A stretch of 38,216 nucleotides of DNA from Eubacterium sp. (GCA_017614395.1 JAGABX010000127.1:1-38216), one strand, 5' to 3'. Counted from the first letter of the stretch, positions 1 through 9,134 are shown. The notes: generated from the sequence alone by a model not told the origin. Program-made: numbers and translations.

Positions 1-659
1 ATTCCTATCCTTCCGTCATATGCGGGAGCACGATAGTCAGTCGAACCCTGAAGATGTGATGCATACAATGTGAAGTCTTCTTTTTTCAACGATGAGAGTT
101 CATCTGTCATACTGCCCTCGCAGAAAAAGCAAGGCACACGCAAAACGGAGCCCATTGTCGACCTGACCACCTTCGGCTGGTACACATCAGCACAGCCGGA
201 CGAGAACAAAATCCCATCCATTCCCGCCCCCTCGGCAGTACGAATTATTGTCCCAATATTACCTGGGTCACGCACATCCTCCAAACAGAGCAATTTACAG
301 TTTTCGACAGATAATACGGACCTCCTGTCATACTCCGGCATTCGTGTGACAGCCATCACACCCTGCGGTGTTACAGTATCAGATATACTGTCAAACAGGG
401 TTTTTGCTACCTCAGTAACAACTACAGACTGCCGGTCAGCTTCTGTAATCAACTCCTGAACTTTTTCCGGAAATACGCCGGCAGAATCTTTCAATCCGCC
501 CGACAATACCAGTTCCCTTGCCAATCCGCGTTTCAATGCCTCCGCAACCGGGTTTATTCCCTCAATGACAAAACACTTTTCCTCCCGTCGCGCTTTGGAA
601 CGCCCGAGCAGTTTACGGAGCAGTTTAATATGTTCATTTTCCCTCGATGTAATAATCAT
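1..659 (-). CDS. TrmH/SpoU-family RNA 2'-O-ribose methyltransferase, C-terminus cut by window edge
   Basis: SAM-dependent 2'-O-ribose methylation of rRNA or tRNA is the family role. My translation of the reverse strand starts MIITSRENEHIKLLRKLLG and has an N-terminal substrate-binding segment (FVIEGINPVAEAL). The SPOUT knot motifs follow: DPGNIGTIIRTAEGAG (motif 1, NxGxxxRTA) and QPKVVRSTMGSVLRVP (motif 2). The C-terminal knot lies beyond position 1, so the gene is partial because of the window, not because it is broken. The ATG overlaps the maf stop by four bases (ATGA), with AGGA about 8 nt upstream, so it is translationally coupled to maf. Which RNA and nucleotide it modifies cannot be read from the sequence. 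Confidence 0.9.
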   Translation of the reverse strand, partial: MIITSRENEHIKLLRKLLGRSKARREEKCFVIEGINPVAEALKRGLARELVLSGGLKDSAGVFPEKVQELITEADRQSVVVTEVAKTLFDSISDTVTPQGVMAVTRMPEYDRRSVLSVENCKLLCLEDVRDPGNIGTIIRTAEGAGMDGILFSSGCADVYQPKVVRSTMGSVLRVPCFFCEGSMTDELSSLKKEDFTLYASHLQGSTDYRAPAYDGRIG

Positions 660-1318
660 AAGCGTATTCCTAACTTTTTCAATTCCTGATATAGTTTGTT
701 GATCGGAAGTCCGACCACATTGTAATAATCTCCCTCGATCCCCGTAATGTATTTCGCAAAATCACCCTGTATGCCGTAACCGCCGGCCTTGTCATATGGT
801 TCACGTGACGTAATATATTCCTCTAATTCTATCTCATCTAATTTGCCGACATGCACAACTGTTTTATCATGAAATGTACGTCCGCGATCCTGATGACCGT
901 CCTGCAATGTCAGAACCGCTACACCGGTATAAACCTCATGAGTATTGTCCTGGAGCAAATGCATCATTTTACGTGCCTCCACAACCGACTGCGGTTTCCC
1001 GAGTATTTGTCCATCGCAGACCACCAGAGTATCTGCGCCGATAACGATGGCTTTGTCGGCCGGACCGACACGAAATGAATGTCCGTCAACCAACGGTTCT
1101 CTCATCCACAAACTTCCGCCCTGGCACACCAGCCCTTCCGCCACTGCCATAGCCTTCCGGTTTGCAAGTATGCCGGTAATCATGGCAGGATCAGTAGATG
1201 AAACCTTTTCATCGGTCTCCATCGTGATTACCTGAAATGAAATTCCCAGCCTCTGAAGTAATTCCTTACGTCTGGGAGACTGGGATGCCAGTACAAATTG
1301 TATTGTTTGACTCATCAC
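656..1318 (-). CDS. maf: Maf-family nucleoside triphosphate pyrophosphatase
   Basis: Maf proteins hydrolyse non-canonical or pyrimidine nucleoside triphosphates (dTTP/UTP) to monophosphates and are linked to septum formation. Family motifs are intact: LASQSPRRKELL near residues 10-21, GADTLV at 94-99 and EPYDKAGGYGIQG at 173-185. The protein has 220 residues, slightly long because of an insert around residues 68-88. Two starts are possible: GTG at 1318 (four-base overlap with purL) or the next codon, ATG at 1315. A GGAG inside the purL end is about 8 and 11 nt upstream respectively. It sits between purL and the TrmH-family gene with overlaps on both sides, so it is part of one operon. Confidence 0.93.
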   Translation of the reverse strand: MMSQTIQFVLASQSPRRKELLQRLGISFQVITMETDEKVSSTDPAMITGILANRKAMAVAEGLVCQGGSLWMREPLVDGHSFRVGPADKAIVIGADTLVVCDGQILGKPQSVVEARKMMHLLQDNTHEVYTGVAVLTLQDGHQDRGRTFHDKTVVHVGKLDEIELEEYITSREPYDKAGGYGIQGDFAKYITGIEGDYYNVVGLPINKLYQELKKLGIRL

Positions 1319-4300
1319 TGAAAATACTCCACGCCACTTTCAAAAATCATCTGGTCCTGATTTCCGTACAGATTGATGGCAACTCCCTTCCCGATTCTTT
1401 CCGAGTGAACCATCTTTCCAAGCACTCGTCCGTCCGGACTGGTAATGCCCTCGATAGCGGCGTACGATCCGTTTACATTGAAATCCTCATCCATAGTCGG
1501 TTGACCGTTGACATCGACATACTGGGTTGCAACCTGACCGTTAGCATACAGTTTGTCAATCCATTCACGTCCTGCGACAAAACGGCCCTCTCCGTGCGAA
1601 GCCGGAACCGTATAAATCCCACCGAGTTCAGCCTTCCTCAACCACGGGGATTTGTTTGTGACAACACGCGTATATACCGAACGGGAAACATGACGTCCGA
1701 TACTGTTTGTTGTCAGCGTAGGTGAATCATCCTTCTGCGTTGTGATACGTCCGTAGGGCACTAACCCGAGTTTGATCAATGCCTGAAATCCGTTACAGAT
1801 ACCCAATGCCAAACCATCCCTGTCATCCAGCAGGCGGTGCACTGCCTCGGAAATTGCGTCATTCCTAAATACGGATGTTATAAACTTAGCAGATCCGTCC
1901 GGTTCATCACCGGCGGAGAACCCACCCGAGAACATTATTATCTGTGAGCGGTCTATGGCTTCTGAAAAAGCAGCCACACTGTCACGTATATCACTCTCTG
2001 TCCTGTTTTTGAATACAATCACCTCTGTCTCGGCGCCTGCCCTTACGAATGCTGCCTCGGTATCGTACTCACAGTTCGTCCCGGGGAACACAGGAATAAA
2101 CACATGCGGTTTTGCCACCTTGTTGTTGCAAATATACACACTCTCTCCATGCTCCCGGCAGTCATAAACCTCATCACGAAGTTCCGGTGCATTTGGATTC
2201 GAATGTGTCGGGAACACTCCCTCCAGTGTTTTCTGCCATGCTTCTATCGCTTCGGAAACAGGAACACTCTCCTCCCGATACGTAAACACAGGTTCATCTA
2301 ATACCTTTCCCAAACGATCATAAATTATACCTGATTCATCAAGCTTCACTAAATCCTCTTCCGCAACCTCAGCAACAATCTCACCGTAGTTCTTAGAGAA
2401 ATAGTATGATAACTCCTTATGTTTGCAGAATTTCACTCCGAGTTTATTTCCGAAAGCCATTTTAGCTAATGCCGCTGCGATGCCTTCACCGTTAAGTGCA
2501 TATGCTGATTTTACGATTCCTTGCCGAATTAGTGTCGTTATCTTCTGATATTTTTGCATTATTTTATCAAAAATAGGAAGATCATACGAATCGCGGTCAA
2601 TATCAAACTTCACAAGCCTATTTCCCGGAGTTTTTAATTCATCTGTCACAACATCACTCAGCTCGGCCACATCTACAGCAAATGAACAAAGAGTAGGCGG
2701 AACATCGATATCATTAAATGAACCGGACATGGAATCCTTTCCGCCGATTGACGGAAGTCCGAGTTGCATCTGTGCTTCATATGCGCCGAGCAGTGCCGCC
2801 ATCGGCTCTCCCCAGCGTTTCGGATCATCTGTCATCCTCTTGAAATATTCCTGGAATGTAAATCGTATCTTCGTTATATCTCCCCCGGAAGCAACAATCT
2901 TCGCAACAGACTCAAGCACAGCATACTGCGCGCCGTGATACGGGCTCCAGCTCATCAGATACGGATCCAAACCATAACTCATCATGGTTACGACATCGGA
3001 TGTGCCTCCGTCAACAGGCAGCTTTGCTATCATAGTCTGTGTAGGTGTCAGCTGATATTTTCCTCCAAACGGCATCGTTACAGTCGACGCACCGATAGAT
3101 GCGTCAAACATCTCAGCCAATCCACGCTTTGAGCACGAATTCAGATCCGACAATCGTCCTAATAAAGCATCTTTGAATGAAACTATATTCTCCGAAGAGA
3201 TCAGATAATTGTCCCGACTGCTCGGGCTCTCAACCAAAACCTCTGTTTCCTGGTGTGCTCCGTTCGTATCTAAAAAAGCACGGCTGATATTAACGATTTC
3301 CCGACCTCTCCATTTCAGAACCAATCGGGGTTCCTCTGTTACCGTGGCTACACAAACAGCCTCTAAATTCTCCTCTGCCGCAAATTCAAGCATACGCGAA
3401 ACATCATCCGGATCGACAACAATTGCCATTCTCTCCTGAGATTCGGAAATTGCCAGCTCTGTTCCGTCGAGACCGGCATACTTTTTAGGAACCTTATCCA
3501 AATCAACGGTCAGACCGGGCGCTAATTCCCCGATAGCAACAGAAACTCCGCCCGCGCCGAAATCGTTGCACTTCTTGATAATATGTGCGACTTCTCCGCG
3601 ACGGAACAGTCTCTGTATTTTGCGTTCAGTCGGCGGATTCCCTTTCTGAACTTCTGCTCCGCACGTATCAATAGACGCGGTAGTATGCGCTTTTGATGAT
3701 CCTGTTGCCCCTCCGCAGCCGTCTCGTCCTGTACGTCCTCCGAGCAGAATTATTATATCACCCGGATCGGAATTCTCCCTGATTACGTTACGTCTCGGTG
3801 CCGCACCCATTACTGCCCCTATCTCTAACCGTTTTGCCACATAATTGGGATGATATATCTCATCAACCAAACCGGTTGCAAGTCCTATCTGGTTTCCGTA
3901 TGAGCTGTACCCCGAAGCTGCTCCCGTAACAATTTTGCGTTGCGGTAGTTTTCCCTCCATAGTCTGGGAAAGAGATTTTGTCGGATCGGCAGCCCCTGTC
4001 ACGCGCATTGCCTGATATACATAACCGCGTCCGGATAACGGATCACGGATCGCGCCTCCGAGACATGTGGCAGCGCCACCGAACGGCTCTATCTCTGTCG
4101 GGTGGTTATGCGTTTCATTTTTGAAAAAGACCAGCCATTCCTCTTTCTCAGGTCCATTGCCGTAATTAACGTCAACAGGTACCACAATGGAACATGCATT
4201 GATCTCATCGGACACCTCCATATCCTCGAGTTTCCCTTGTTTACGGAGTTCCTTCATTGCCATTAATGCAATGTCCATCAGAGATACATATTTGTCATCC

Positions 4301-5115
4301 CGCCCCTCATACATTTTGTCATGGGCAGCTTTGTATCTATTATATGATTTCTCAATCGGTTCTTTATAATCGCCATCCTCAAACCGGACATTTGTCAGTT
4401 CCGTCAAAAAGGTCGTGTGACGGCAGTGATCTGACCAATATGTGTCCAACACACGTATCTCCGTCACGGATGGATCTCTCTTTGTTTCGGCTCCGTCCCA
4501 TTTCCCGCTGAAATAATTCTGAATATGTTTGAAATCAGCGAACGTCATAGCCAGCCCTAATGAATCATACAATTCACGCAGAGCATTATCATCCATATCG
4601 GTAAAGCCGTCATAAATCCTGACATCCTCCGGCTCCGGATAATTGACAACCAATGTATCCGGCACTGATTCATCAGTGGCCCGTGAATCCACGGGATTGA
4701 TGCAGTAGCTCCGAATCCGCTCAATATCGGAATCACTTATATCTCCGGATAAAACATAGGTTGTCGCCGATCTGATCACAGGCTCCTCTGTTTCATTCAG
4801 CAAGCGTACACACTGTTCAGCCGAATCCGCTCTCTGATCAAACTGTCCCGGCAAATACTCTACGGAAAACACCTTGTCGGATTCTTCGTGGTCAAAATCA
4901 TTCTCATACAGTATATCAACAGGCGGCTCAGAAAAAACCGTAACCAATGCGCGTCGATAAGTCTCATCACTGATGTTCTCGACATCGTATCTCACCAGCA
5001 CTCGGACACTGGTGATTCCGGCAAGATCCAAATAATCCCTCAACTCAGTGCGCAGTTCTCTCGCCCGGACAGCATACTCCGGCTTTTTCTCTACATAGAC
5101 TCTTCTAACCGCCAT
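1315..5115 (-). CDS. purL: Phosphoribosylformylglycinamidine synthase, single-chain (PurL with fused glutaminase)
   Basis: Fourth step of de novo purine synthesis: FGAR + glutamine + ATP to FGAM. At about 1266 residues it is the large fused form typical of Clostridia, not the three-subunit PurS/Q/L type of Bacillus. Visible blocks are an N-terminal PurS-like region, SDHCRHTTF, the AIRS-type block FKNETHNHPTEIEPFGG, IGGKDSMSGSF around residue 835, and a C-terminal class I amidotransferase domain. The last contains PVFPGTNCEYDTEAAF, the nucleophile elbow LGICNGFQALI and PASHGEGRF. I prefer the ATG at 5115, which has AGGAGG 6 nt upstream; an in-frame GTG two codons earlier is too close to that site. 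No other pur gene is nearby, so this copy is separated from a purine operon. Confidence 0.96.
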   Translation of the reverse strand: MAVRRVYVEKKPEYAVRARELRTELRDYLDLAGITSVRVLVRYDVENISDETYRRALVTVFSEPPVDILYENDFDHEESDKVFSVEYLPGQFDQRADSAEQCVRLLNETEEPVIRSATTYVLSGDISDSDIERIRSYCINPVDSRATDESVPDTLVVNYPEPEDVRIYDGFTDMDDNALRELYDSLGLAMTFADFKHIQNYFSGKWDGAETKRDPSVTEIRVLDTYWSDHCRHTTFLTELTNVRFEDGDYKEPIEKSYNRYKAAHDKMYEGRDDKYVSLMDIALMAMKELRKQGKLEDMEVSDEINACSIVVPVDVNYGNGPEKEEWLVFFKNETHNHPTEIEPFGGAATCLGGAIRDPLSGRGYVYQAMRVTGAADPTKSLSQTMEGKLPQRKIVTGAASGYSSYGNQIGLATGLVDEIYHPNYVAKRLEIGAVMGAAPRRNVIRENSDPGDIIILLGGRTGRDGCGGATGSSKAHTTASIDTCGAEVQKGNPPTERKIQRLFRRGEVAHIIKKCNDFGAGGVSVAIGELAPGLTVDLDKVPKKYAGLDGTELAISESQERMAIVVDPDDVSRMLEFAAEENLEAVCVATVTEEPRLVLKWRGREIVNISRAFLDTNGAHQETEVLVESPSSRDNYLISSENIVSFKDALLGRLSDLNSCSKRGLAEMFDASIGASTVTMPFGGKYQLTPTQTMIAKLPVDGGTSDVVTMMSYGLDPYLMSWSPYHGAQYAVLESVAKIVASGGDITKIRFTFQEYFKRMTDDPKRWGEPMAALLGAYEAQMQLGLPSIGGKDSMSGSFNDIDVPPTLCSFAVDVAELSDVVTDELKTPGNRLVKFDIDRDSYDLPIFDKIMQKYQKITTLIRQGIVKSAYALNGEGIAAALAKMAFGNKLGVKFCKHKELSYYFSKNYGEIVAEVAEEDLVKLDESGIIYDRLGKVLDEPVFTYREESVPVSEAIEAWQKTLEGVFPTHSNPNAPELRDEVYDCREHGESVYICNNKVAKPHVFIPVFPGTNCEYDTEAAFVRAGAETEVIVFKNRTESDIRDSVAAFSEAIDRSQIIMFSGGFSAGDEPDGSAKFITSVFRNDAISEAVHRLLDDRDGLALGICNGFQALIKLGLVPYGRITTQKDDSPTLTTNSIGRHVSRSVYTRVVTNKSPWLRKAELGGIYTVPASHGEGRFVAGREWIDKLYANGQVATQYVDVNGQPTMDEDFNVNGSYAAIEGITSPDGRVLGKMVHSERIGKGVAINLYGNQDQMIFESGVEYFQ

Positions 5116-5165
5116 ACTCACCCTCCTGAATTTTTTCCCGAATCCGTCCTACCTGAACAATGAAT

Positions 5166-6308
5166 CTATTTCGTGGTGATAGCCCCGAACTGTACTCTGT
5201 TCTTCCAGTAACTCGTTACCTGAATATTGTACATCTTCAACAATGTATCATTGTAATAATTATTAAAATCCGTATTTTTCTCGGATTCGAGCTTACTGCT
5301 GACTTCACTTTCGAATGCAGCCGGATCATCATTATTTACCATTTTGAATACGTAATATGCATCGTCCGTCTCCATAACATCGGACACATCCCCGTTATTC
5401 ATGGACTTGATCTTTTTCCTGAACGCCTCATCGCCGAAATCCTCATCGGTTTCGATCAGGTTTTTGGATCCGAACAGTATGCCGGTCTCGTCATCCTTGC
5501 TGTCACCGTCAGAATCATTGATCAACGTCGAGAAATCATCTGCCTTCTTCGCTTTTTTCTGAAGTTCTTCTAAATTGGCCTTATCCTTTGCGAGAGTATC
5601 CGCATCCTTGTCCGGTGCTTCAGAACCATCATCCGGTGCCTCTCCCTTTTTAGAAACCAAATAATACTGAAGTGTGTACTGGCGGAAATCCTCTTTACTG
5701 ATCTCAGCCCTGATAGCATCCTCATCAACAGTAAATCCATCGATTATCTTCTGTTTATGTTTGTCAGCCAGTTTCTGCTGTTCTATTGATGTTCTCACAT
5801 ACGATTCACTGAGCCCTTTGGCGCCGTTACTGTTCTCGTTGATATTGTTCATCGCTTCCTGAACAGCTGTATCGACCTCTCCGGTTTCGGTCTCATCCAA
5901 AGTAGTTCCCTCCTTCTGAGCCTGCATGTAAAGAACGATCCTCTGCTTCAGATCATCCATTACCTGATTCTTGGCAGAGTCAGCCATCGTGCTGCCCGTT
6001 CCGGAATCCTGATCCCAATCCACTCCGTATTGATTGTACATGGATTCCATCTGGAAAATATCGTACATTGTATCGGTATAATTTAAAGTAATATTTGAAT
6101 TATCGCCGTCAGCTCCCGGTCCGTCAACTACCAGTACAGGTCTCGGACGCAACTGGGTGTAGCATACCACAAACACACCGCCGAGAATAACTATGGCGCC
6201 GATAATAATCAAAATCAGATTTTTTCTGGATTTTTGTTTTGCTTTGACCTCCTTTTTGTCAGGCTTCTGCAGCCCCTGCTCCTTGATGATTTTTTTTGCG
6301 TTGTTCAT
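5166..6308 (-). CDS. Membrane-anchored parvulin/SurA-like peptidyl-prolyl isomerase
   Basis: Probable extracytoplasmic foldase of the PrsA/SurA kind. The 380-residue product starts MNNAKKIIKEQG after a strong GGAGGAAGGA site, so I reject the 20-residue upstream extension. There is a basic N-terminus, then one hydrophobic helix (LILIIIGAIVILGGVFVV), and no lipobox cysteine; it is therefore anchored by a transmembrane helix, unlike lipoprotein PrsA. A SurA_N-like helical region (KNQVMDDLKQRIVLYMQAQ) follows, then a parvulin-like region around residues 220-350 (LQYYLVSKKGE, DEAFRKKIKSMNNGDVS, DAYYVFKMVN). An acidic Asp-rich stretch interrupts this domain and resembles a linker. It lies 50 nt upstream of purL and is probably cotranscribed. 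Rotamase activity is inferred from family only. Confidence 0.8.
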   Translation of the reverse strand: MNNAKKIIKEQGLQKPDKKEVKAKQKSRKNLILIIIGAIVILGGVFVVCYTQLRPRPVLVVDGPGADGDNSNITLNYTDTMYDIFQMESMYNQYGVDWDQDSGTGSTMADSAKNQVMDDLKQRIVLYMQAQKEGTTLDETETGEVDTAVQEAMNNINENSNGAKGLSESYVRTSIEQQKLADKHKQKIIDGFTVDEDAIRAEISKEDFRQYTLQYYLVSKKGEAPDDGSEAPDKDADTLAKDKANLEELQKKAKKADDFSTLINDSDGDSKDDETGILFGSKNLIETDEDFGDEAFRKKIKSMNNGDVSDVMETDDAYYVFKMVNNDDPAAFESEVSSKLESEKNTDFNNYYNDTLLKMYNIQVTSYWKNRVQFGAITTK

Positions 6309-6374
6309 TTTGTTCCTTCCTCCGCTCCGTACTTTTTTGGATCTTTGTGTGTGGCAAACCCGCCACAATGTTAT

Positions 6375-6403
6375 ATTTTACCATAAAACATGGCCTCATG
6401 CAA
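6375..6403 (-). promoter_or_regulatory. Putative sigma-A promoter for the parvulin-purL-maf unit
   Basis: On the minus strand TTGCAT (6403-6398), a 17-nt spacer and TAAAAT (6380-6375). The -10 matches 5 of 6 consensus bases and the -35 only 3 of 6. It lies about 65 nt upstream of the foldase start. Confidence 0.45.
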
Positions 6404-6456
6404 CATTAAAATAGTAATTTCGACTATTATTTGGGAAACGTTGACCATCAGGGCTA

Positions 6457-6828
6457 TTACAGGTTTTCCTCCTCATCTGCCGATTCATCATCATTTTCGG
6501 CATTGTCATCAGAATCTTCCTCATCGGTAATCTGCTTTTTCGGCGGTTTTGATAGTTGTATCAATACAAGCATCAATACCGACAGAACTGGCGGCGCCCA
6601 ATATACAACCTGCTTGACGGCATCCGAGGCAGTGATGGTATAGGTGTTGAACCATACGATTACCGCAAAATAAACAATAAAGGTAACAGTGCCCAACACT
6701 GCGCCGAGAATTCTCGCAATGGATTTATTATCGCCGCCGAATTTTGCCTTGGCCACATAATAGACCAGGAAAAAAGCCACACCCGAATCAAACAGAGCAA
6801 ACAACAACATTCCTACAGATATGCGCAT
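6457..6828 (-). CDS. Small membrane protein with acidic C-terminal tail, unknown function
   Basis: A 123-residue protein starting MRISVGMLLFALFD after AAAGGAG. Three hydrophobic helices are visible (roughly residues 4-26, 38-62 and 72-93), followed by KPPKKQITD and a tail of about 25 residues that is almost entirely Asp/Glu/Ser/Asn. I do not recognise a family. The topology, with a short charged tail probably on the cytoplasmic side, is all that can be said. It lies between tRNA-Leu and the foldase gene on the same strand, with 148 nt to the foldase start. Confidence 0.65.
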   Translation of the reverse strand: MRISVGMLLFALFDSGVAFFLVYYVAKAKFGGDNKSIARILGAVLGTVTFIVYFAVIVWFNTYTITASDAVKQVVYWAPPVLSVLMLVLIQLSKPPKKQITDEEDSDDNAENDDESADEEENL

Positions 6829-6915
6829 CTTAACTCCTTTCGTGATTCACGTAAACGATGGCGGAAAGCGTACACCATTCAGTGAATCCGACCGGCTACA
6901 TGTCCTTTATAACAC

Positions 6916-6939
6916 GAAAAGCACGACATAAGCCGTGCT
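6916..6939 (-). terminator. Weak hairpin downstream of tRNA-Leu
   Basis: Stem AGCACG/CGTGCT with an 8-nt loop (6920-6939), followed on the minus strand by TTTTC. The short T-run makes this a weak terminator or an RNA-processing hairpin. The acidic membrane-protein gene follows directly and may be read through. Confidence 0.4.
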
Positions 6940-6949
6940 GTCCGTAGCA

Positions 6950-7033
6950 TGCAGGAGATGGGACTTGAACCCACACGATGTTGCCACCACAGGCACCTGA
7001 AGCCTGCGCGTCTGCCAATTCCGCCACTCCTGC
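6950..7033 (-). tRNA. tRNA-Leu (anticodon CAG)
   Basis: Acceptor arms GCAGGAG (from 7033) and CTCCTGC pair fully, with discriminator A at 6950. The anticodon stem CAGGC/GCCTG encloses loop TTCAGGT, giving anticodon CAG. The D-arm is TGGCGGAATTGGCAGACGC, the variable arm is long as in class II tRNAs, and the T-arm has GGTTCAAGTCC. CCA is not encoded in the DNA. Confidence 0.95.
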
Positions 7034-7045
7034 ACATCAAATGAT

Positions 7046-7074
7046 ATATTACCATTAAAACCATAACTTGTCAA
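7046..7074 (-). promoter_or_regulatory. Promoter of tRNA-Leu
   Basis: On the minus strand a perfect TTGACA (7074-7069), a 17-nt spacer and TAATAT (7051-7046). The expected transcription start is only a few bases before the tRNA 5' end at 7033. Confidence 0.75.
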
Positions 7075-7118
7075 CAATTATTTTTATTCAATTCGATGTA
7101 ATTTAAACAGTATTTGCA

Positions 7119-8165
7119 TCAATAAATGACACTGTACTGTTTCCCCAATGATTTTTTAAATGAACTCTTGGACACTTTTTTGTTAATATAGGAATAGTTC
7201 ATTACCATATTGAATCCGAACAGTTTTTCAGCAGACGTAAAATAAACGCGAATCACATATTTACTGCCATACTTCAAATCAGCATAATACTTGACCTTCA
7301 GTTTTTTGGTACTTGTATTAAAGCCCTTTTCATAAAGGAATTTATCCTTCTCTCTTTTGCAGGTCTTCAGTTTCAATTCTCCGTAAACATTCTCAACATC
7401 CGCACGAGACATGCCGATTTTAATTCCGCGATAGGTAGAACCGTATTTTTCCGGGGTTCCCCACTCTCCCTGAAATGCCCATACCCATTTCTTTTTCTTT
7501 ACCATTCGCTTGCAAAAAGAAATGAAGTTTTCTGAATGATACCAGCCGAAATCCGCCTCACTCATTGCAGCGACAACCTTAATCTCACAGGTAAACTCCT
7601 GACCGAAAACAGTAGCATGGATAACTGTCGTTCCGGCCTTCAGCAGATTTATATTGGCAGTTGCGCTCGAATAATCAGTAGAAATGCTTCCTCCCGCCAC
7701 AGCGGCAACCTCCGGATTATCAGATGAGAACGTAACTGTCGGAATTCCCCTGTCTTTCGGGATATTCCCGAGAGTCAGCGTAAGTGATTTTCCTGCCATG
7801 CGGCAAACATGTGTAGTATCCAATCCAAATGCGGATGCGCCCGTCACGGCATCTCCTCCCGGACCGGGGTCAGCAGGAACAGTGGTCGAAGCCGGTGCCG
7901 TAGGAACAGGAGTTGCAACAGGAGCCGTAGGAACAGGAGTAGTAACAGGAGCAACAACCGAGGGACCGGTAACAGCCGATCCGCTTGCGGCAGATCCACT
8001 AGCTGCATCGGCAATCCCGAAAACCTGATTCTCATAAACCGTTTGTGAAACTTCCTTATCAGTTGCGGCTGATGAAGCCTTCACGCCATAAAAACTGCTT
8101 AATCCAAGCATGGCGGCTAACGCAATGCTCATTACTTTTTTTCGATTGGTAGTCATTTTAATCAT
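7119..8165 (-). CDS. Secreted protein with Pro/Thr linker and Big2-like Ig domain
   Basis: A 348-residue exported protein. The signal peptide is clear: a basic TTNRKK, a hydrophobic stretch (VMSIALAAMLGLSSFYGV) and an ASSA-type cleavage site. Residues of about 55-110 form a low-complexity Gly/Ser/Ala then Pro/Val/Thr linker with an exact 9-residue repeat (PVATPVPTA). A domain of about 80 residues follows, with the bacterial Ig-like pattern (VTFSSDNPEVAAVAGG, INLLKAGTTVIHATV). The last 140 residues (FGWYHSENF, GIKIGMSRADVENVYG) are basic and not recognised; the IGMSRADVENVYG piece resembles small Ig-associated modules that compare protein strings by position. No sortase motif or transmembrane anchor is visible at the C-terminus. 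ATG at 8165 or the third codon after it could be the start. Confidence 0.75.
   Translation of the reverse strand: MIKMTTNRKKVMSIALAAMLGLSSFYGVKASSAATDKEVSQTVYENQVFGIADAASGSAASGSAVTGPSVVAPVTTPVPTAPVATPVPTAPASTTVPADPGPGGDAVTGASAFGLDTTHVCRMAGKSLTLTLGNIPKDRGIPTVTFSSDNPEVAAVAGGSISTDYSSATANINLLKAGTTVIHATVFGQEFTCEIKVVAAMSEADFGWYHSENFISFCKRMVKKKKWVWAFQGEWGTPEKYGSTYRGIKIGMSRADVENVYGELKLKTCKREKDKFLYEKGFNTSTKKLKVKYYADLKYGSKYVIRVYFTSAEKLFGFNMVMNYSYINKKVSKSSFKKSLGKQYSVIY
7897..7950 (-). repeat. Two 27-bp coding tandem repeats in the Pro/Thr linker
   Basis: Adjacent 27-bp units at 7897-7923 and 7924-7950 differ at only a few positions and encode the 9-residue linker unit PVATPVPTA or a close variant. Such repeats in surface proteins can expand or contract without a frameshift. 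Confidence 0.75.
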
Positions 8166-8248
8166 TTTCCTTTCTAAACCAAAACAATCTAAATCCGAAT
8201 AATAACTCGATTTGTATTCGATTAGTGTTATAATCTACACCAGTCGTC

Positions 8249-8277
8249 ATTATACACCATTATCAACTATTTGTCTA
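8249..8277 (-). promoter_or_regulatory. Promoter of the secreted Ig-like gene
   Basis: TAGACA (8277-8272), a 17-nt spacer and a perfect TATAAT (8254-8249) on the minus strand. The leader is about 80 nt to the start codon. The gene is therefore an independent transcription unit. Confidence 0.75.
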
Positions 8278-8324
8278 TACCTATTTCAAATTTTTTTAAT
8301 ATTTTTTTAATATTTTTGTAATAT

Positions 8325-9134
8325 TTAGGCTGGAGTCCCATTCAAACGGATAGAAATCTCACCCGTTCTCAAAACAACGACAGTACCATCCGGCCGTTCA
8401 ACCACCAATCCTCCGTCGTCGTCAATGTCTACTGCAGTTCCGGACTTCCAATCCTCTCCGGGAAATGTGTCGGCCCCCGGCGCACCATACATGATGCTCC
8501 TCCCGATCACATTTGACCGATTTCGATATTCGACTAAAAAATGCCTGTCCGGCATCGCCTCATAGTAATCTGTTAACTCATTGACCACTGTTGCCGCCAG
8601 CCTGTCACGCAATCCGGGTATGCGCTCATCTGCGGAAAAAATACATCCGAATACACCGCTCAGATCATCAGGCAACCTATCCGGTTCATAAACATTTATC
8701 CCGATTCCGACAATCACATGACTGATCCTTCCTGAATTCACGTCCGTAACTGCCTCTGCAAGGATTCCGCAGATCTTTTTATCCTCTAAATAAACATCAT
8801 TGACCCACTTGATCTGCGTTTCCCTGTGACACACCTGCGACACGGCATGAGCCACCGCAACCGCCGCCTGTGTTGTCAGCATGACAGAATCAACTACTCT
8901 CTCATTTCTCACATCAAACAGAACCGATAGATATATGCCGGTTCCCTTCGGCGAGAAAAAGCATCTGCCGTTCCTGCCCTTGCCTGCATTCTGGCTGTCA
9001 CTGACCACCACGATGTCATGATGTATGCCCGCCCGGACACGGCGTTTGATCTCCTCGTTTGTAGAATCGGTCTCCTCCAATACAACAACATCGTATCCTT
9101 TTTTCAATAAAGAGCAGATTTTTTCTCGTTTCAT
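8325..9134 (-). CDS. birA: Biotin-[acetyl-CoA-carboxylase] ligase, monofunctional
   Basis: Attaches biotin to carboxyl-carrier proteins through biotinyl-AMP. The 269-residue chain starts directly in the catalytic domain: ETDSTN at 21-26, the biotinoyl-AMP loop GKGRNGR at 51-57 with YLS after it, and KWVNDVYLEDKKICGILAE at 109-127, then VGIGINV. It ends in a small SH3-like C-terminal domain. The N-terminal DNA-binding wing of bifunctional BirA is absent, so it should not act as a biotin repressor. The loop reads GKGRNGR where GRGRRGR is usual, which is within family variation. Its ATG overlaps the stop of the U32 gene by four bases, indicating translational coupling. Confidence 0.92.
   Translation of the reverse strand: MKREKICSLLKKGYDVVVLEETDSTNEEIKRRVRAGIHHDIVVVSDSQNAGKGRNGRCFFSPKGTGIYLSVLFDVRNERVVDSVMLTTQAAVAVAHAVSQVCHRETQIKWVNDVYLEDKKICGILAEAVTDVNSGRISHVIVGIGINVYEPDRLPDDLSGVFGCIFSADERIPGLRDRLAATVVNELTDYYEAMPDRHFLVEYRNRSNVIGRSIMYGAPGADTFPGEDWKSGTAVDIDDDGGLVVERPDGTVVVLRTGEISIRLNGTPA

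Noticed and set aside
7809-8048. Arg/Ser/Asn-rich plus-strand frame in the 7-8 kb region
   Set aside because: It is the complement of the Pro/Thr linker repeats of the secreted Ig-like protein; the repeat simply stays open in several frames.
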